Source: Flavobacterium crocinum
GTDB taxonomy: Bacteria > Bacteroidota > Bacteroidia > Flavobacteriales > Flavobacteriaceae
Assembly: GCF_003122385.1 (NCBI RefSeq)
Contig: NZ_CP029255.1
Location: 3,844,001-3,908,000, forward strand
Direction: 5' to 3'
DNA length: 64,000 bases
Below are positions 16,303-23,597 of the stretch, in pieces; the first letter of the stretch is position 1; every line of letters starts with the position of its first letter. The notes under the pieces were generated by a model. It worked only from the letters and a program-made list of their open reading frames with translations. It was not told the DNA's origin and searched no databases. A program made the translations under genes and the position numbers.

Positions 16303-16692
16303 ATGAGAAAAAAAATACTAATTACAATTTTCCTTTTTATAATAATCGGAATTTCAACGTACCTCTACCTCTACAAAGGACATAGGGATATAGAATCGGA
16401 AACTGCCGATTATGCTGTAACGGTCAGCGGACTGGAGAGAGAGTTTACCTCAAACGACTCTCTGGCTTACATCAAATATCAGGACAAAACAATTGAACTA
16501 TCTGCACGGGTAACCAGTATCGATAAAGCCGGCAATGGTATTGTTATGGGCGAAAAAGTATTTGTGACATTCAAAGACCGTTTGCCGCAAAATATTATAT
16601 CCGGGAAAACCCTAAAAATTAAAGGGCGTTTTTTAGGATATGACGAACTGCTCCAGGAATTTAAAATAGACCAATCTTCAGTTGTACACTAA
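16303..16692 (+). CDS. Membrane-anchored OB-fold (tRNA_anti-like) protein
   Basis: The 129-residue product has an N-terminal membrane helix (KILITIFLFIIIGISTYLYL) and a small OB-fold domain (KTIELSARVTSIDKAGNGIV, VFVTFKDRLPQNI, KTLKIKGRFLGYDELLQEFK) of the type called tRNA_anti-like. These envelope members do not have the contacts of real tRNA-binding OB folds. It is the first gene of the plus-strand unit facing the cytochrome/YceI genes. Function is unknown. Confidence 0.8.
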   Translation: MRKKILITIFLFIIIGISTYLYLYKGHRDIESETADYAVTVSGLEREFTSNDSLAYIKYQDKTIELSARVTSIDKAGNGIVMGEKVFVTFKDRLPQNIISGKTLKIKGRFLGYDELLQEFKIDQSSVVH

Positions 16693-16719
16693 TACAAATA
16701 ACAATTTAAAACTAACCTC

Positions 16720-17559
16720 ATGAAAAACTTTATCCTATTATTTTTTTTATTTCCGCTGTTAACCTTCTCCCAAACCGATTTATTGTCCGGGGTAGAAACT
16801 CCTTCTGCAAAAGAAAAAGTGACATCTGCATTCAAAGCCTTAAAAATCGTTAATCTCGAATCTACAAAATTGGCAGCAAAAGGCGATTTGTATTTTGTTG
16901 TTGCACACCGATTCGGCTCTATTAAAGATGGCTTTGAAGGTTTCTATGGACTGGATAATGCCAATACGCAGATTAAATTTATTTACGGTCTAACAAATGG
17001 ACTCAACGTAAGTGCCGCCAGAAGTGAATTTGCTTATGACTTTGCAACAAAATATATGCTGTTTCCTCAAATAAAAGACGGCTTTCCTGTTACTATTGCC
17101 GGTTTTAATAGTTTATCTATTAATAACACATTAAAAGAAAGTCTGTATCCGAAACTTCAATTTAAAGACAGGCTGACTTATGTTGCGCAGCTGCTGATTT
17201 CAAGAAAATTTTCTGAAAAGCTGTCTTTAGAAATTGTGCCGTCATTCTTTCATCAAAATTTTGTTGAAGATGTAGATCAAAGCAATTCCCAATATGCCAT
17301 AGGATTTGGAGGGAGGTATAAATTCGCTAAGCGCTGGTCCTTAAATATGGATTATGCGGCGCATTTAAACAGAGCGCCAAATTCACTTTATAAAAATCCG
17401 CTGTCTATTGGTTTTGATCTGGAAACGGGCGGACATGTTTTCCAGATGCATTTTACCAGTTCACAGGCAATTGATGAGGCTGGATATCTAGGAAGAACCA
17501 CTGGCGACTGGACAAAAGGAGATATATTTTTTGGATTTAATCTTGCCAGGGTTTTCTAG
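16720..17559 (+). CDS. DUF5777 outer-membrane beta-barrel protein
   Basis: The 279-residue protein has a signal peptide (FILLFFLFPLLTFSQ) and a beta-rich body ending in an aromatic residue pair close to the C-terminus (FFGFNLARVF), as in outer-membrane barrels. The stretch GDLYFVVAHRFGSIKDGFEG and the following glycine/aromatic strands match DUF5777. Members commonly occur beside YceI and cytochrome c genes, as here. It lies 27 bp after the OB-fold gene. It could supply or export a small lipophilic or haem-like ligand; no substrate is evident. Confidence 0.85.
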   Translation: MKNFILLFFLFPLLTFSQTDLLSGVETPSAKEKVTSAFKALKIVNLESTKLAAKGDLYFVVAHRFGSIKDGFEGFYGLDNANTQIKFIYGLTNGLNVSAARSEFAYDFATKYMLFPQIKDGFPVTIAGFNSLSINNTLKESLYPKLQFKDRLTYVAQLLISRKFSEKLSLEIVPSFFHQNFVEDVDQSNSQYAIGFGGRYKFAKRWSLNMDYAAHLNRAPNSLYKNPLSIGFDLETGGHVFQMHFTSSQAIDEAGYLGRTTGDWTKGDIFFGFNLARVF

Positions 17560-17634
17560 TATCTACTTTATAATTAAATTATTAGGTAATTTCTGTATTT
17601 AAAATGATTCTAAATTAATCGATTTTCTATTATT

Positions 17635-17647
17635 TCTAAAACCGCAG
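17635..17647 (+). promoter_or_regulatory. Shared 13-mer TCTAAAACCGCAG (also at 18849, upstream of hemA)
   Basis: TCTAAAACCGCAG occurs once in front of the 17690 gene and once in front of hemA (18849-18861), each followed by a pyrimidine/AG-rich stretch. Two exact 13-base matches in the upstream regions of two genes of one locus suggest a common operator, perhaps for the AraC protein encoded at 13672. Confidence 0.5.
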
Positions 17648-17689
17648 CTCTAAAGTACACGTAGATAATTTTAAAACCATAAAAAAATT

Positions 17690-18124
17690 ATGAAGACTAA
17701 TAAAATAATCAAAAAAGGACTTTTAATTCTGAGCGGCATATTTGTACTGTTTGCCGCGATTTTGCTTTTTCACATTATAACGGCCAAACCGCCCGTTTAT
17801 GACACCCCAAATCTCCAAGTAAGCAGAATCGATTTTAAATCAGATATTGATTCTCTGCAGGCCAGAAAAATTTGTGCCGACCTTAGAAGCATAAAAGGCC
17901 TGACATCAGACTCTATCATCGTTAAAAGAAATGTTGTGGTGTATTTCCACAATAATAAAATTACAAACTCGGAGAAAGTTTTCAACGAGTTGATGGCTAA
18001 AGGACGTTACGATGCGCAGCGCTATATTTTACCGGCAAATTTAGCAGACAAAGAAGTCTGCCCAATGAATCAAAATAGTTTGAGCTATAAACTGTCTCAA
18101 AAGATAAATCGTTTTTTTAATTAA
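17690..18124 (+). CDS. Small membrane-anchored protein of the haem locus (unknown)
   Basis: I do not recognise this 144-residue protein. It has one N-terminal membrane helix (GLLILSGIFVLFAAILLFHI). The soluble part consists of a segment resembling a ferredoxin-fold, heavy-metal-associated-like pattern (VSRIDFKSDIDSLQARKICA, then the strand SIIVKRNVVVYFHNN) and ends CPMNQNSLSYKLSQKINRFF. Two cysteines (in KICADL and EVCPMN) could bind metal or haem. It precedes the globin-like lipoprotein by 20 bp and has its own upstream 13-mers, so it probably starts a sub-operon. Confidence 0.75.
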   Translation: MKTNKIIKKGLLILSGIFVLFAAILLFHIITAKPPVYDTPNLQVSRIDFKSDIDSLQARKICADLRSIKGLTSDSIIVKRNVVVYFHNNKITNSEKVFNELMAKGRYDAQRYILPANLADKEVCPMNQNSLSYKLSQKINRFFN

Positions 18125-18144
18125 CCCTTTAATACTTTAAATTT

Positions 18145-18735
18145 ATGAAAGTTTATTCAAAACTTACACTTAGTGTACTAATTGCTGCATCGGCAGCTAT
18201 GATTTCCTGCAGCAGTAATGACGACGAAACCCCAGCACCGGTTAAGGCTTCTATCTACGAGCGTTTAGGCGGAACTAAAATGGTTTCTGATCCTGATAAT
18301 TCCGGCCAGATGATCGAGCAGGGGCGTTTGAGTTTCCGCAAAGTGGTAAATTCAACTATCGGATTGATTGTTGCTGATATCCAATCGAACGCGTCGGGTA
18401 ATCTGCAGGCACATTTTGCCCCTTTATTAGCAGAAACTGGAACTACCCAGTCTACCAATATTGCTAAATTATCAGATAACCTTACTGATTTCTTTTCGTT
18501 TAATACCGGAGGTACCAATGCTGTAAATACATATTCTGGTTTGAGTATGTCGGCTGCGCATGATCCCGCAAAAAATCCTCGTATGGGAACAAAATCAAGC
18601 AATGCAGATTATACGAAATTTGAAGGATATGTTGGAGCTGCGGCCAATGCGAATGGCGTTGCTTCGAATACAGAACTTTATACTGATATTGTTGCTGTTT
18701 TAGAATCATTGAGAACTCCTATAGTTCAAAAATAA
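18145..18735 (+). CDS. Truncated-haemoglobin-like lipoprotein
   Basis: This 196-residue protein has a lipoprotein signal (AASAAMISCSS, Cys22). The mature part begins with the group 1 truncated-haemoglobin motif YERLGG (38-43). A helix ending in MSAAHD (His139) is where the proximal haem histidine (F8) falls in that family, and a C-terminal helix follows (TDIVAVLESLRTPIV). An insert (about 140-165) separates the F and G/H helices. It should be an envelope-anchored haem protein. It closes the plus-strand unit and is followed by a terminator, 230 bp before hemA. Confidence 0.75.
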   Translation: MKVYSKLTLSVLIAASAAMISCSSNDDETPAPVKASIYERLGGTKMVSDPDNSGQMIEQGRLSFRKVVNSTIGLIVADIQSNASGNLQAHFAPLLAETGTTQSTNIAKLSDNLTDFFSFNTGGTNAVNTYSGLSMSAAHDPAKNPRMGTKSSNADYTKFEGYVGAAANANGVASNTELYTDIVAVLESLRTPIVQK

Positions 18736-18745
18736 ATTTCTTCTC

Positions 18746-18780
18746 AAAACGCTGCCTGAAAAAGGCAGCGTTTTATATTT
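18746..18780 (+). terminator. Intrinsic terminator after the globin-like lipoprotein
   Basis: An 11-bp perfect stem (AAAACGCTGCC / GGCAGCGTTTT) with a 7-base loop is followed by TATATTT, starting 11 bp after the stop codon. Confidence 0.88.
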
Positions 18781-18848
18781 CAATACTATTTGAAGTATAT
18801 AAATATTTTTCAAAACCTGTTAGTTAGCTTTATAATTCCTGGAAATTA

Positions 18849-18861
18849 TCTAAAACCGCAG
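18849..18861 (+). promoter_or_regulatory. Shared 13-mer TCTAAAACCGCAG upstream of hemA
   Basis: This is identical to 17635-17647. It lies about 100 bp before the hemA start, a plausible place for an activator site. Confidence 0.5.
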
Positions 18862-18961
18862 TTTAGGTCCATTTATTCCATAGTGATCTAAAAAGCATTT
18901 CCGGCGCTGTTATATAAATCTGCAGGCAATAATTTTTGAACCTTTTAAGGAAACCATAAAT

Positions 18962-20266
18962 ATGGAAAATTTTAATATGTCCAGATCCTCCACTTTTTAT
19001 GCATTGGGGTTAAGCTACAAGAAAGCAGATGCAGTTATCAGAGGAAAATTTAGTCTAGATGCTAAATCACAATCTGATTTATTGCTGCAGGCCAAGGCAG
19101 AAGGGATAGAATCATTGGTAGTTACTTCTACCTGCAATAGAACTGAAATTTATGGTTTTGCCCATCATCCTTATCAACTCATCAAACTGCTTTGCGAGAA
19201 CAGCAATGGCTCTGTAGAAGAATTTCGGCAGGCTGCTTATATATATAAGAATGAAGAAGCTGTCAGCCATATGTTCCGGGTAGGAACAGGTTTAGACAGT
19301 CAGATTCTGGGTGATTTTGAAATCATCAGCCAGATTAAAACCGCCTTTAACAATAGTAAACGGGAAGGTTTGGTCAATACATTTCTGGACCGGCTGGTAA
19401 ATACAGTTATTCAGGCGAGCAAAAAAGTTAAAACGGAGACGAAAATTTCTTCTGGTGCAACATCGGTTTCTTTTGCATCAGTGCAGTATATTATCCGAAA
19501 TGTGGCGGATATTGGAAACAAAAATATTTTGCTGTTCGGAACGGGGAAAATAGGAAGAAATACGTGCGAAAACTTAGTAAAACATACTAAAAACAGCCAT
19601 ATTGCCCTTATAAACAGAACAAAAAACAAAGCCGAATTACTGGCTGGCAAGCTGAATGTTATTGTAAAAGATTATGCTGATTTAAAACAGGAACTGCAGC
19701 AGGCCGATGTGCTGGTTGTAGCTACAGGAGCACAAAATCCCACTATTGACAAAACATCGCTTGCTTTACAGAAACCCTTATTGATTCTGGATTTATCCAT
19801 CCCGCGCAATGTAGATGCCAATGTAGAAGAAATCCCCGGTGTAACTTTAATACATCTGGATGATCTGTCTCAAATTACGGATGACACGCTGGAAAAGAGA
19901 AAACAGCATATTCCTGCTGCAGAAGCCATTATTGATGATCTGAAATTAGAACTGAATACCTGGGTGAACGGCCGAAAATGTGCTCCGACTATTCATGCCT
20001 TAAAATCCAAGCTAAATGATATTGTATCAGCAGAATTTGCTTTTCAAAAAAGGAAAACAACCCATTTTGATGATGCACAGATGGATTTAATCAGTTCAAG
20101 AATTATTCAAAAATTAACAAACCATTTTGCCAGCCATTTAAAAAATGAAAACACTTCAGTGGATCAAAGCATTGAATTCATTGAAAAAGTATTTCAGATA
20201 GGACAGCTTGCACCGAATAAGGCTTCTTCACCAATAGAAGAAAAATACAAAATCAATCTGTCATAA
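18962..20266 (+). CDS. hemA: Glutamyl-tRNA reductase
   Basis: The enzyme reduces glutamyl-tRNA(Glu) to glutamate-1-semialdehyde, the first committed step of C5-pathway tetrapyrrole synthesis. The 434-residue protein carries the active-site cysteine in STCNRTEIYG (Cys58), the substrate-binding stretch GTGLDSQILGDFEI and the NADPH site LLFGTGKIGRN. The C-terminal dimerisation helix follows. It starts either at 18962 or at an ATG five codons on. Placed in a haem-rich locus with hemH, it supports a coordinated haem-supply role for the region. Confidence 0.96.
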   Translation: MENFNMSRSSTFYALGLSYKKADAVIRGKFSLDAKSQSDLLLQAKAEGIESLVVTSTCNRTEIYGFAHHPYQLIKLLCENSNGSVEEFRQAAYIYKNEEAVSHMFRVGTGLDSQILGDFEIISQIKTAFNNSKREGLVNTFLDRLVNTVIQASKKVKTETKISSGATSVSFASVQYIIRNVADIGNKNILLFGTGKIGRNTCENLVKHTKNSHIALINRTKNKAELLAGKLNVIVKDYADLKQELQQADVLVVATGAQNPTIDKTSLALQKPLLILDLSIPRNVDANVEEIPGVTLIHLDDLSQITDDTLEKRKQHIPAAEAIIDDLKLELNTWVNGRKCAPTIHALKSKLNDIVSAEFAFQKRKTTHFDDAQMDLISSRIIQKLTNHFASHLKNENTSVDQSIEFIEKVFQIGQLAPNKASSPIEEKYKINLS

Positions 20267-21071
20267 ATGCTTAATCAGTTTCAGTTTCAAAGCTTACCAG
20301 AGTACTGAAACAAGCCATGCAAAAATAGAACCCGTCAGCTGCGGTGCACGCTGCGACGGGCTTGTCCATAAACATAATCTTCCAAAAAATGTTTACTTAA
20401 TTCTGCATGGGAGTAATCAATTCCTCATTTGGTAAAGTTAGACTAATTAATTTGGTGATAATTACATGATTATTAATTAATTTTATAATCAGCTTTTTTA
20501 CTATAAATTGCCTCACGTCATTGATCCATGTTATAAAAAAGGCGGGCCGGCGTACCAAACGCTTGAGGAGTAAACTAATTTTCTGCCTCAGCTGAGCAAT
20601 AATTGATAATCAGAGAGTGAGAGTGGAAAATTCAATAAATGATAAATAGTTAACGATTTAATGGGTTTTCATTATTTCAATTACTAGAAATTTTAAAAAA
20701 AGAAGTATGGGGTCTATTCCATTTTTGGCGTTCGAATCCTGTTAACTTTTAACTTACGCTAAGTTTCAATTTATCTTATTTTTCAAGTGAATTTGGAAGA
20801 TTACTATTTGAAATTGTTGGTCAAAAACAGTTTATAAACATCCTCGAGGGTTAAACGCTAAAAAACGTTAAGCTTAAACTTTTTAATTAAATAAAGTATA
20901 AGTCGAAAGTATCTAATTATTGAAAGGATGCTTTAAAATTCTACTTTGGCTGCACAAATTTAAACTATTAACAGAGAAACTATTCAAGTCAAAATTTGAC
21001 GATGATTTTAGATTTTTTTACTATGGCTAAGGGGTTTGGTTAAAGTTCCGCCAGAGTGCAGATCGAATCCC
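20267..21071. other. Long intergenic region with repeat traces
   Basis: No reading frame of convincing quality is seen. The region holds a CCCGTC/GACGGG hairpin without T-tract (20331-20360), a stretch at about 20567-20640 that resembles 22709-22775 (an AATTTT...TGAGCAA...GTGAGAG...AAATTCA pattern) and a tRNA T-arm-like GTTCGAATCCTGTTAA (20730-20745). A TCAAAATTTGACGATGATTT stretch near 20990 is echoed near 43264. These look like decayed repeats. Confidence 0.45.
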
Positions 21072-21109
21072 AAAAAGCGCATATTGAACAGGATCAATAT
21101 GCGCTTTTT
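21072..21109. terminator. Strong bidirectional terminator after the anti-sigma gene
   Basis: A 16-bp stem (AAAAAGCGCATATTGA / TCAATATGCGCTTTTT) with a 6-base loop lies 20 bp downstream of the minus-strand anti-sigma gene. Confidence 0.88.
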
Positions 21110-21129
21110 ATTTAGGTCTTTTTATGGAA

Positions 21130-21918
21130 TTAGACTTTTCCTAAAGTATAAAGCTGTTCCATTGTAGGTGTGAGGCTTCCCCCTGCAGGTTCCAGCGTGA
21201 TGCCAAAAGCTTCAGCTGAATCGGTTTGGCTTACAGCGAAGATTTTTTGAGAGTTTTCTTCAAAATTATCCAGCAGACCAATACTTGTCGGTGTAAGCAC
21301 CGTACTTAGTTTTAAAGACCAAACCTGGTAAACCATTCCTTTTGGAGGGTTTGGCAGACCTGCCGCGTCGATATAAGTCGTTTTTGTTTCTTTGTTCCAG
21401 TACACTTTTGCAAATGATGCCGGAGATACTGATTGTCCGCCCAGAGTAACGCTTGTATTTTTAATGTCTCTCACAATGCTCAGATTTTTCTCAGTCTGTT
21501 TATTCTGCTGGTCTAAAATAGCATATTCTCTTTCAATTTTATTTTTTTTGCCTCCAGCCTCAGAGACTGCCTGTTTGGATTTTGCCAGTTCTAAAGTCTG
21601 ATATCCAAAACCTAGCAATAATAATAATGCAGCCGCCCAGCCGAAGTATTGCGGCAGGTTTGATGCTGGTTTTATATCGACAACTTTAGTATGTTTAAGC
21701 TCTAAACGCGCTTTTATTTTCTCGAAATTGGCAGCCGAATGGAAAGGTGAGAAGCTTGATGATAAGGCTGAAACAGCTTTTTCTATAGAAATGATTTCAC
21801 TTTCAATCTCAGGGTTTTTTCTGGCCAGTTCGGCAATTTCCAGGTTCTCTTTTTCTGTCAGCAGGCCGTAAACGTAAAGTTCTAAAATGCCTGATTCAAT
21901 ATATTGCTTATCTTCCAT
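21130..21918 (-). CDS. RskA-type anti-sigma factor
   Basis: This 262-residue protein has a cytoplasmic anti-sigma region (YIESGILELYVYGLLTEKEN, about 1-85) and a membrane helix (PQYFGWAAALLLLLGFGY, about 88-106). A coiled-coil linker and the RskA extracytoplasmic domain follow (VYWNKETKTTYIDAAGLPNP, KGMVYQVWSLKL, FGITLEPAGGS). It should hold the sigma factor of the preceding gene inactive at the membrane. Stop and start codons of the two genes overlap at 21918, indicating translational coupling. The signal is unknown. Confidence 0.93.
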   Translation of the reverse strand: MEDKQYIESGILELYVYGLLTEKENLEIAELARKNPEIESEIISIEKAVSALSSSFSPFHSAANFEKIKARLELKHTKVVDIKPASNLPQYFGWAAALLLLLGFGYQTLELAKSKQAVSEAGGKKNKIEREYAILDQQNKQTEKNLSIVRDIKNTSVTLGGQSVSPASFAKVYWNKETKTTYIDAAGLPNPPKGMVYQVWSLKLSTVLTPTSIGLLDNFEENSQKIFAVSQTDSAEAFGITLEPAGGSLTPTMEQLYTLGKV

Positions 21919-22448
21919 TATATCTTTAAATAATTTCTTAAATCGTTGATACAGTTTCTGTTTTGTGTCTTTACAGTTCCCAAAGGTATAGCTAATTCTT
22001 CTGAAGCTTCCTGCTGGGTATATCCCTTAAAGAATAGCAGATCAATAATCTCGATACATTTTGGTTTCAGTTTTTTAACGAACTCCTGAATGCCAATTGC
22101 ATCTAGTTTATTAGCTAATTTATTACTGTCATCTAACAGATTTACGAAATTATCCGAAGAAAGGTTTTTTTGGGTGTTGTTGAAATTTTTGGATCGCAGC
22201 TTGTCAATAGATGTATTCCTTGCAATATTAAGGATCCAGGTGTAGAACCGGCCCTTGCTTTCGCTGTAGCTATCGATGTTTTTCCAGATTTTTACAAAGA
22301 CTTCCTGCAGGACATCTTCGGCTTCTTCGCGGTTTTTTACCAGAACATTTATGACCGAAAACAAGCTTTTTGAATACATATCATAGAGATGGGTGAAAGC
22401 CCTTTCATCTTTTTTGCGGATTAATACCAATAATTCTTCTTGGCTCAT
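21918..22448 (-). CDS. ECF RNA polymerase sigma factor (SigK/RpoE-like)
   Basis: The 176-residue product has sigma region 2 (YSKSLFSVINVLVKNREEAE, DVLQEVFVKIWKNIDSY) with the WILNIARN stretch, and region 4 (CIEIIDLLFFKGYTQQEASE, then GTVKTQNRNCINDLRNYL). It pairs with the RskA-type anti-sigma gene directly downstream. Its targets cannot be read here; the metal-uptake operon at 23.1-26.9 kb has a housekeeping-type promoter instead. Confidence 0.94.
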   Translation of the reverse strand: MSQEELLVLIRKKDERAFTHLYDMYSKSLFSVINVLVKNREEAEDVLQEVFVKIWKNIDSYSESKGRFYTWILNIARNTSIDKLRSKNFNNTQKNLSSDNFVNLLDDSNKLANKLDAIGIQEFVKKLKPKCIEIIDLLFFKGYTQQEASEELAIPLGTVKTQNRNCINDLRNYLKI

Positions 22449-22604
22449 AGGATTGGATTTAAAGCTTAAATAAATTTTGATTTCTTAGAAAGTGGTAATG
22501 CCGGATAAAGGTAATTTATTTTTTACGTAACTGGCCCAAAAGCAGAAATAAAGGATATCACTTTCAAAATGCCAATTTTCGTGGGGTCATATTAATGATT
22601 TTTA

Positions 22605-22681
22605 GGAGCTCTTCCCGCTATACGTTCCAATCTTTTGCGCCGAACCCCGCCGAAAAAGGATTTCCACTGCTATCGGGGCTA
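22605..22681. repeat. Dispersed structured element GGAGCT...CGGGGCTA, copy 1
   Basis: The outer blocks GGAGCTCTTCCCGCTATACG and CTGCTATCGGGGCTA frame a central GCGCCG hairpin that is partly decayed here (TTTTGCGCCG...CGCCGAAAAA). It matches 63869-63946 closely. The outer blocks are conserved while the central stem varies with compensating arms, as in a structured mobile or RNA element. It occupies the middle of the 640-bp gap upstream of the sigma gene. Confidence 0.7.
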
Positions 22682-22794
22682 AAAAGTTAAAAAGACAATT
22701 CGGAAACAAACCAATTTTTTGCTTTAGTGAAGCAACAGTTATATTTGAAAAAATGAGAGCGGGAAATTCAGTGGCTTTACAAATTTGTTTTAGT

Positions 22795-22822
22795 TATCCT
22801 GTTAAGGATTGATGTAAAATGA
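22795..22822. repeat. Solo tail of the composite repeat
   Basis: ATCCTGTTAAGGATTGATGT followed by AAAATG matches the last 25 bp of repeat copies A1-A3 (TCCTGTTGGGGATTGATTG). The body of the repeat is missing. Another solo tail is at 30779-30801. Confidence 0.45.
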
Positions 22823-23081
22823 AAAAAACAACCTATTTATTGGGTAAGATTGTCGTGACATTGCCACGACAATTGATCTTCAATTATGTCTTGACGGTCG
22901 CATTATTATGGTTATGCAATTGTTCTTTATTAGATTAACTTTTTAATGTTAACACCTTGAATTATGTTAAAAAAAAACAGGTGTGAGAGAACCGTTTTAA
23001 TCCCAAGTATTATAAATAGACAAAGTGGTGTTTTTTGGTAAAGAAAACAAGAACTTTATTTAAGATAAAAACAAAAAAGAG

Positions 23082-23089
23082 TACTTTTG
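23082..23089 (+). promoter_or_regulatory. Bacteroidota -7 promoter element of the metal-uptake operon
   Basis: TACTTTTG matches TAnnTTTG. Its final TTG would be the earliest in-frame start codon of the following gene (23087). A promoter element cannot be inside the coding region, so translation must begin later, at the TTG at 23114. Confidence 0.6.
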
Positions 23090-23113
23090 CGCTCCATAAA
23101 CAAAACAATAACT

Positions 23114-23491
23114 TTGAAAAAGTATCTAATCGTATTGCTTGGCTGCATTATTTTAGTGCCATCATTTGGCAGTGTTTTTGTTTATGTATCTTTTAAACTA
23201 GAGCAGCAAGAAATTGTAAAAACAATCTGCGTACAGCGAAAAATGGTTTTTAATACCTGTAACGGACGCTGTGAACTTCAAAAAAGTCTAAAGAAATACG
23301 ACGACAACGAAAAGAAAATGCAGAACAACCTTAAAGAAAAAACAGAGTTGGCTTACATTTTAAACACTTCAAATAAGACTTTCAAATTATTAGAACCTAT
23401 TGAAATCAAAGCTGGCTTTTCGGCTAGATTCGACAATAAGCCTGTTTCTGTTTTAACAGAGACTTTCCGTCCCCCTTCTCTTTTTATATAA
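23114..23491 (+). CDS. Small membrane protein with CxGxC metal-binding-like motif, first gene of a TonB uptake operon
   Basis: No ATG exists before residue 35; the likely start is TTG at 23114 (KKYLIVLLGCIILVPSFGSV), giving about 125 residues. After one N-terminal membrane helix comes a cysteine motif (KTICVQRKMVFNTCNGRCEL) of a small Bacteroidota family usually written as Cys...CxGKCxL. That family sits before TonB receptors linked to copper or haem. A helical, Lys-rich middle follows. It is probably a periplasm-facing metal-binding accessory of the receptor encoded next. The function is unproven. Confidence 0.75.
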   Translation: MKKYLIVLLGCIILVPSFGSVFVYVSFKLEQQEIVKTICVQRKMVFNTCNGRCELQKSLKKYDDNEKKMQNNLKEKTELAYILNTSNKTFKLLEPIEIKAGFSARFDNKPVSVLTETFRPPSLFI

Positions 23492-23597
23492 ATTATAATT
23501 TCCATTGCAATTCCTATTGGAATAATTTTTCATTGTTGTATAACAATGAAAGATTGCTTGCACTTTAATAAAATTACAATTATATAAAAATTACAAA

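Noticed and set aside
20331..20360. CCCGTC/GACGGG hairpin as the hemA terminator
   Set aside because: The stem is interrupted and there is no T-tract; read-through or a different terminator is equally likely.
11330..20745. tRNA genes suggested by GTTCGAATCC stretches
   Set aside because: No acceptor stem, anticodon arm or D arm can be paired around them; only a T-arm-like fragment is present.
23087..23113. TTG at 23087 as start of the Cys-motif protein
   Set aside because: This codon is part of the -7 promoter element TACTTTTG, so it is not transcribed as coding sequence from that promoter.
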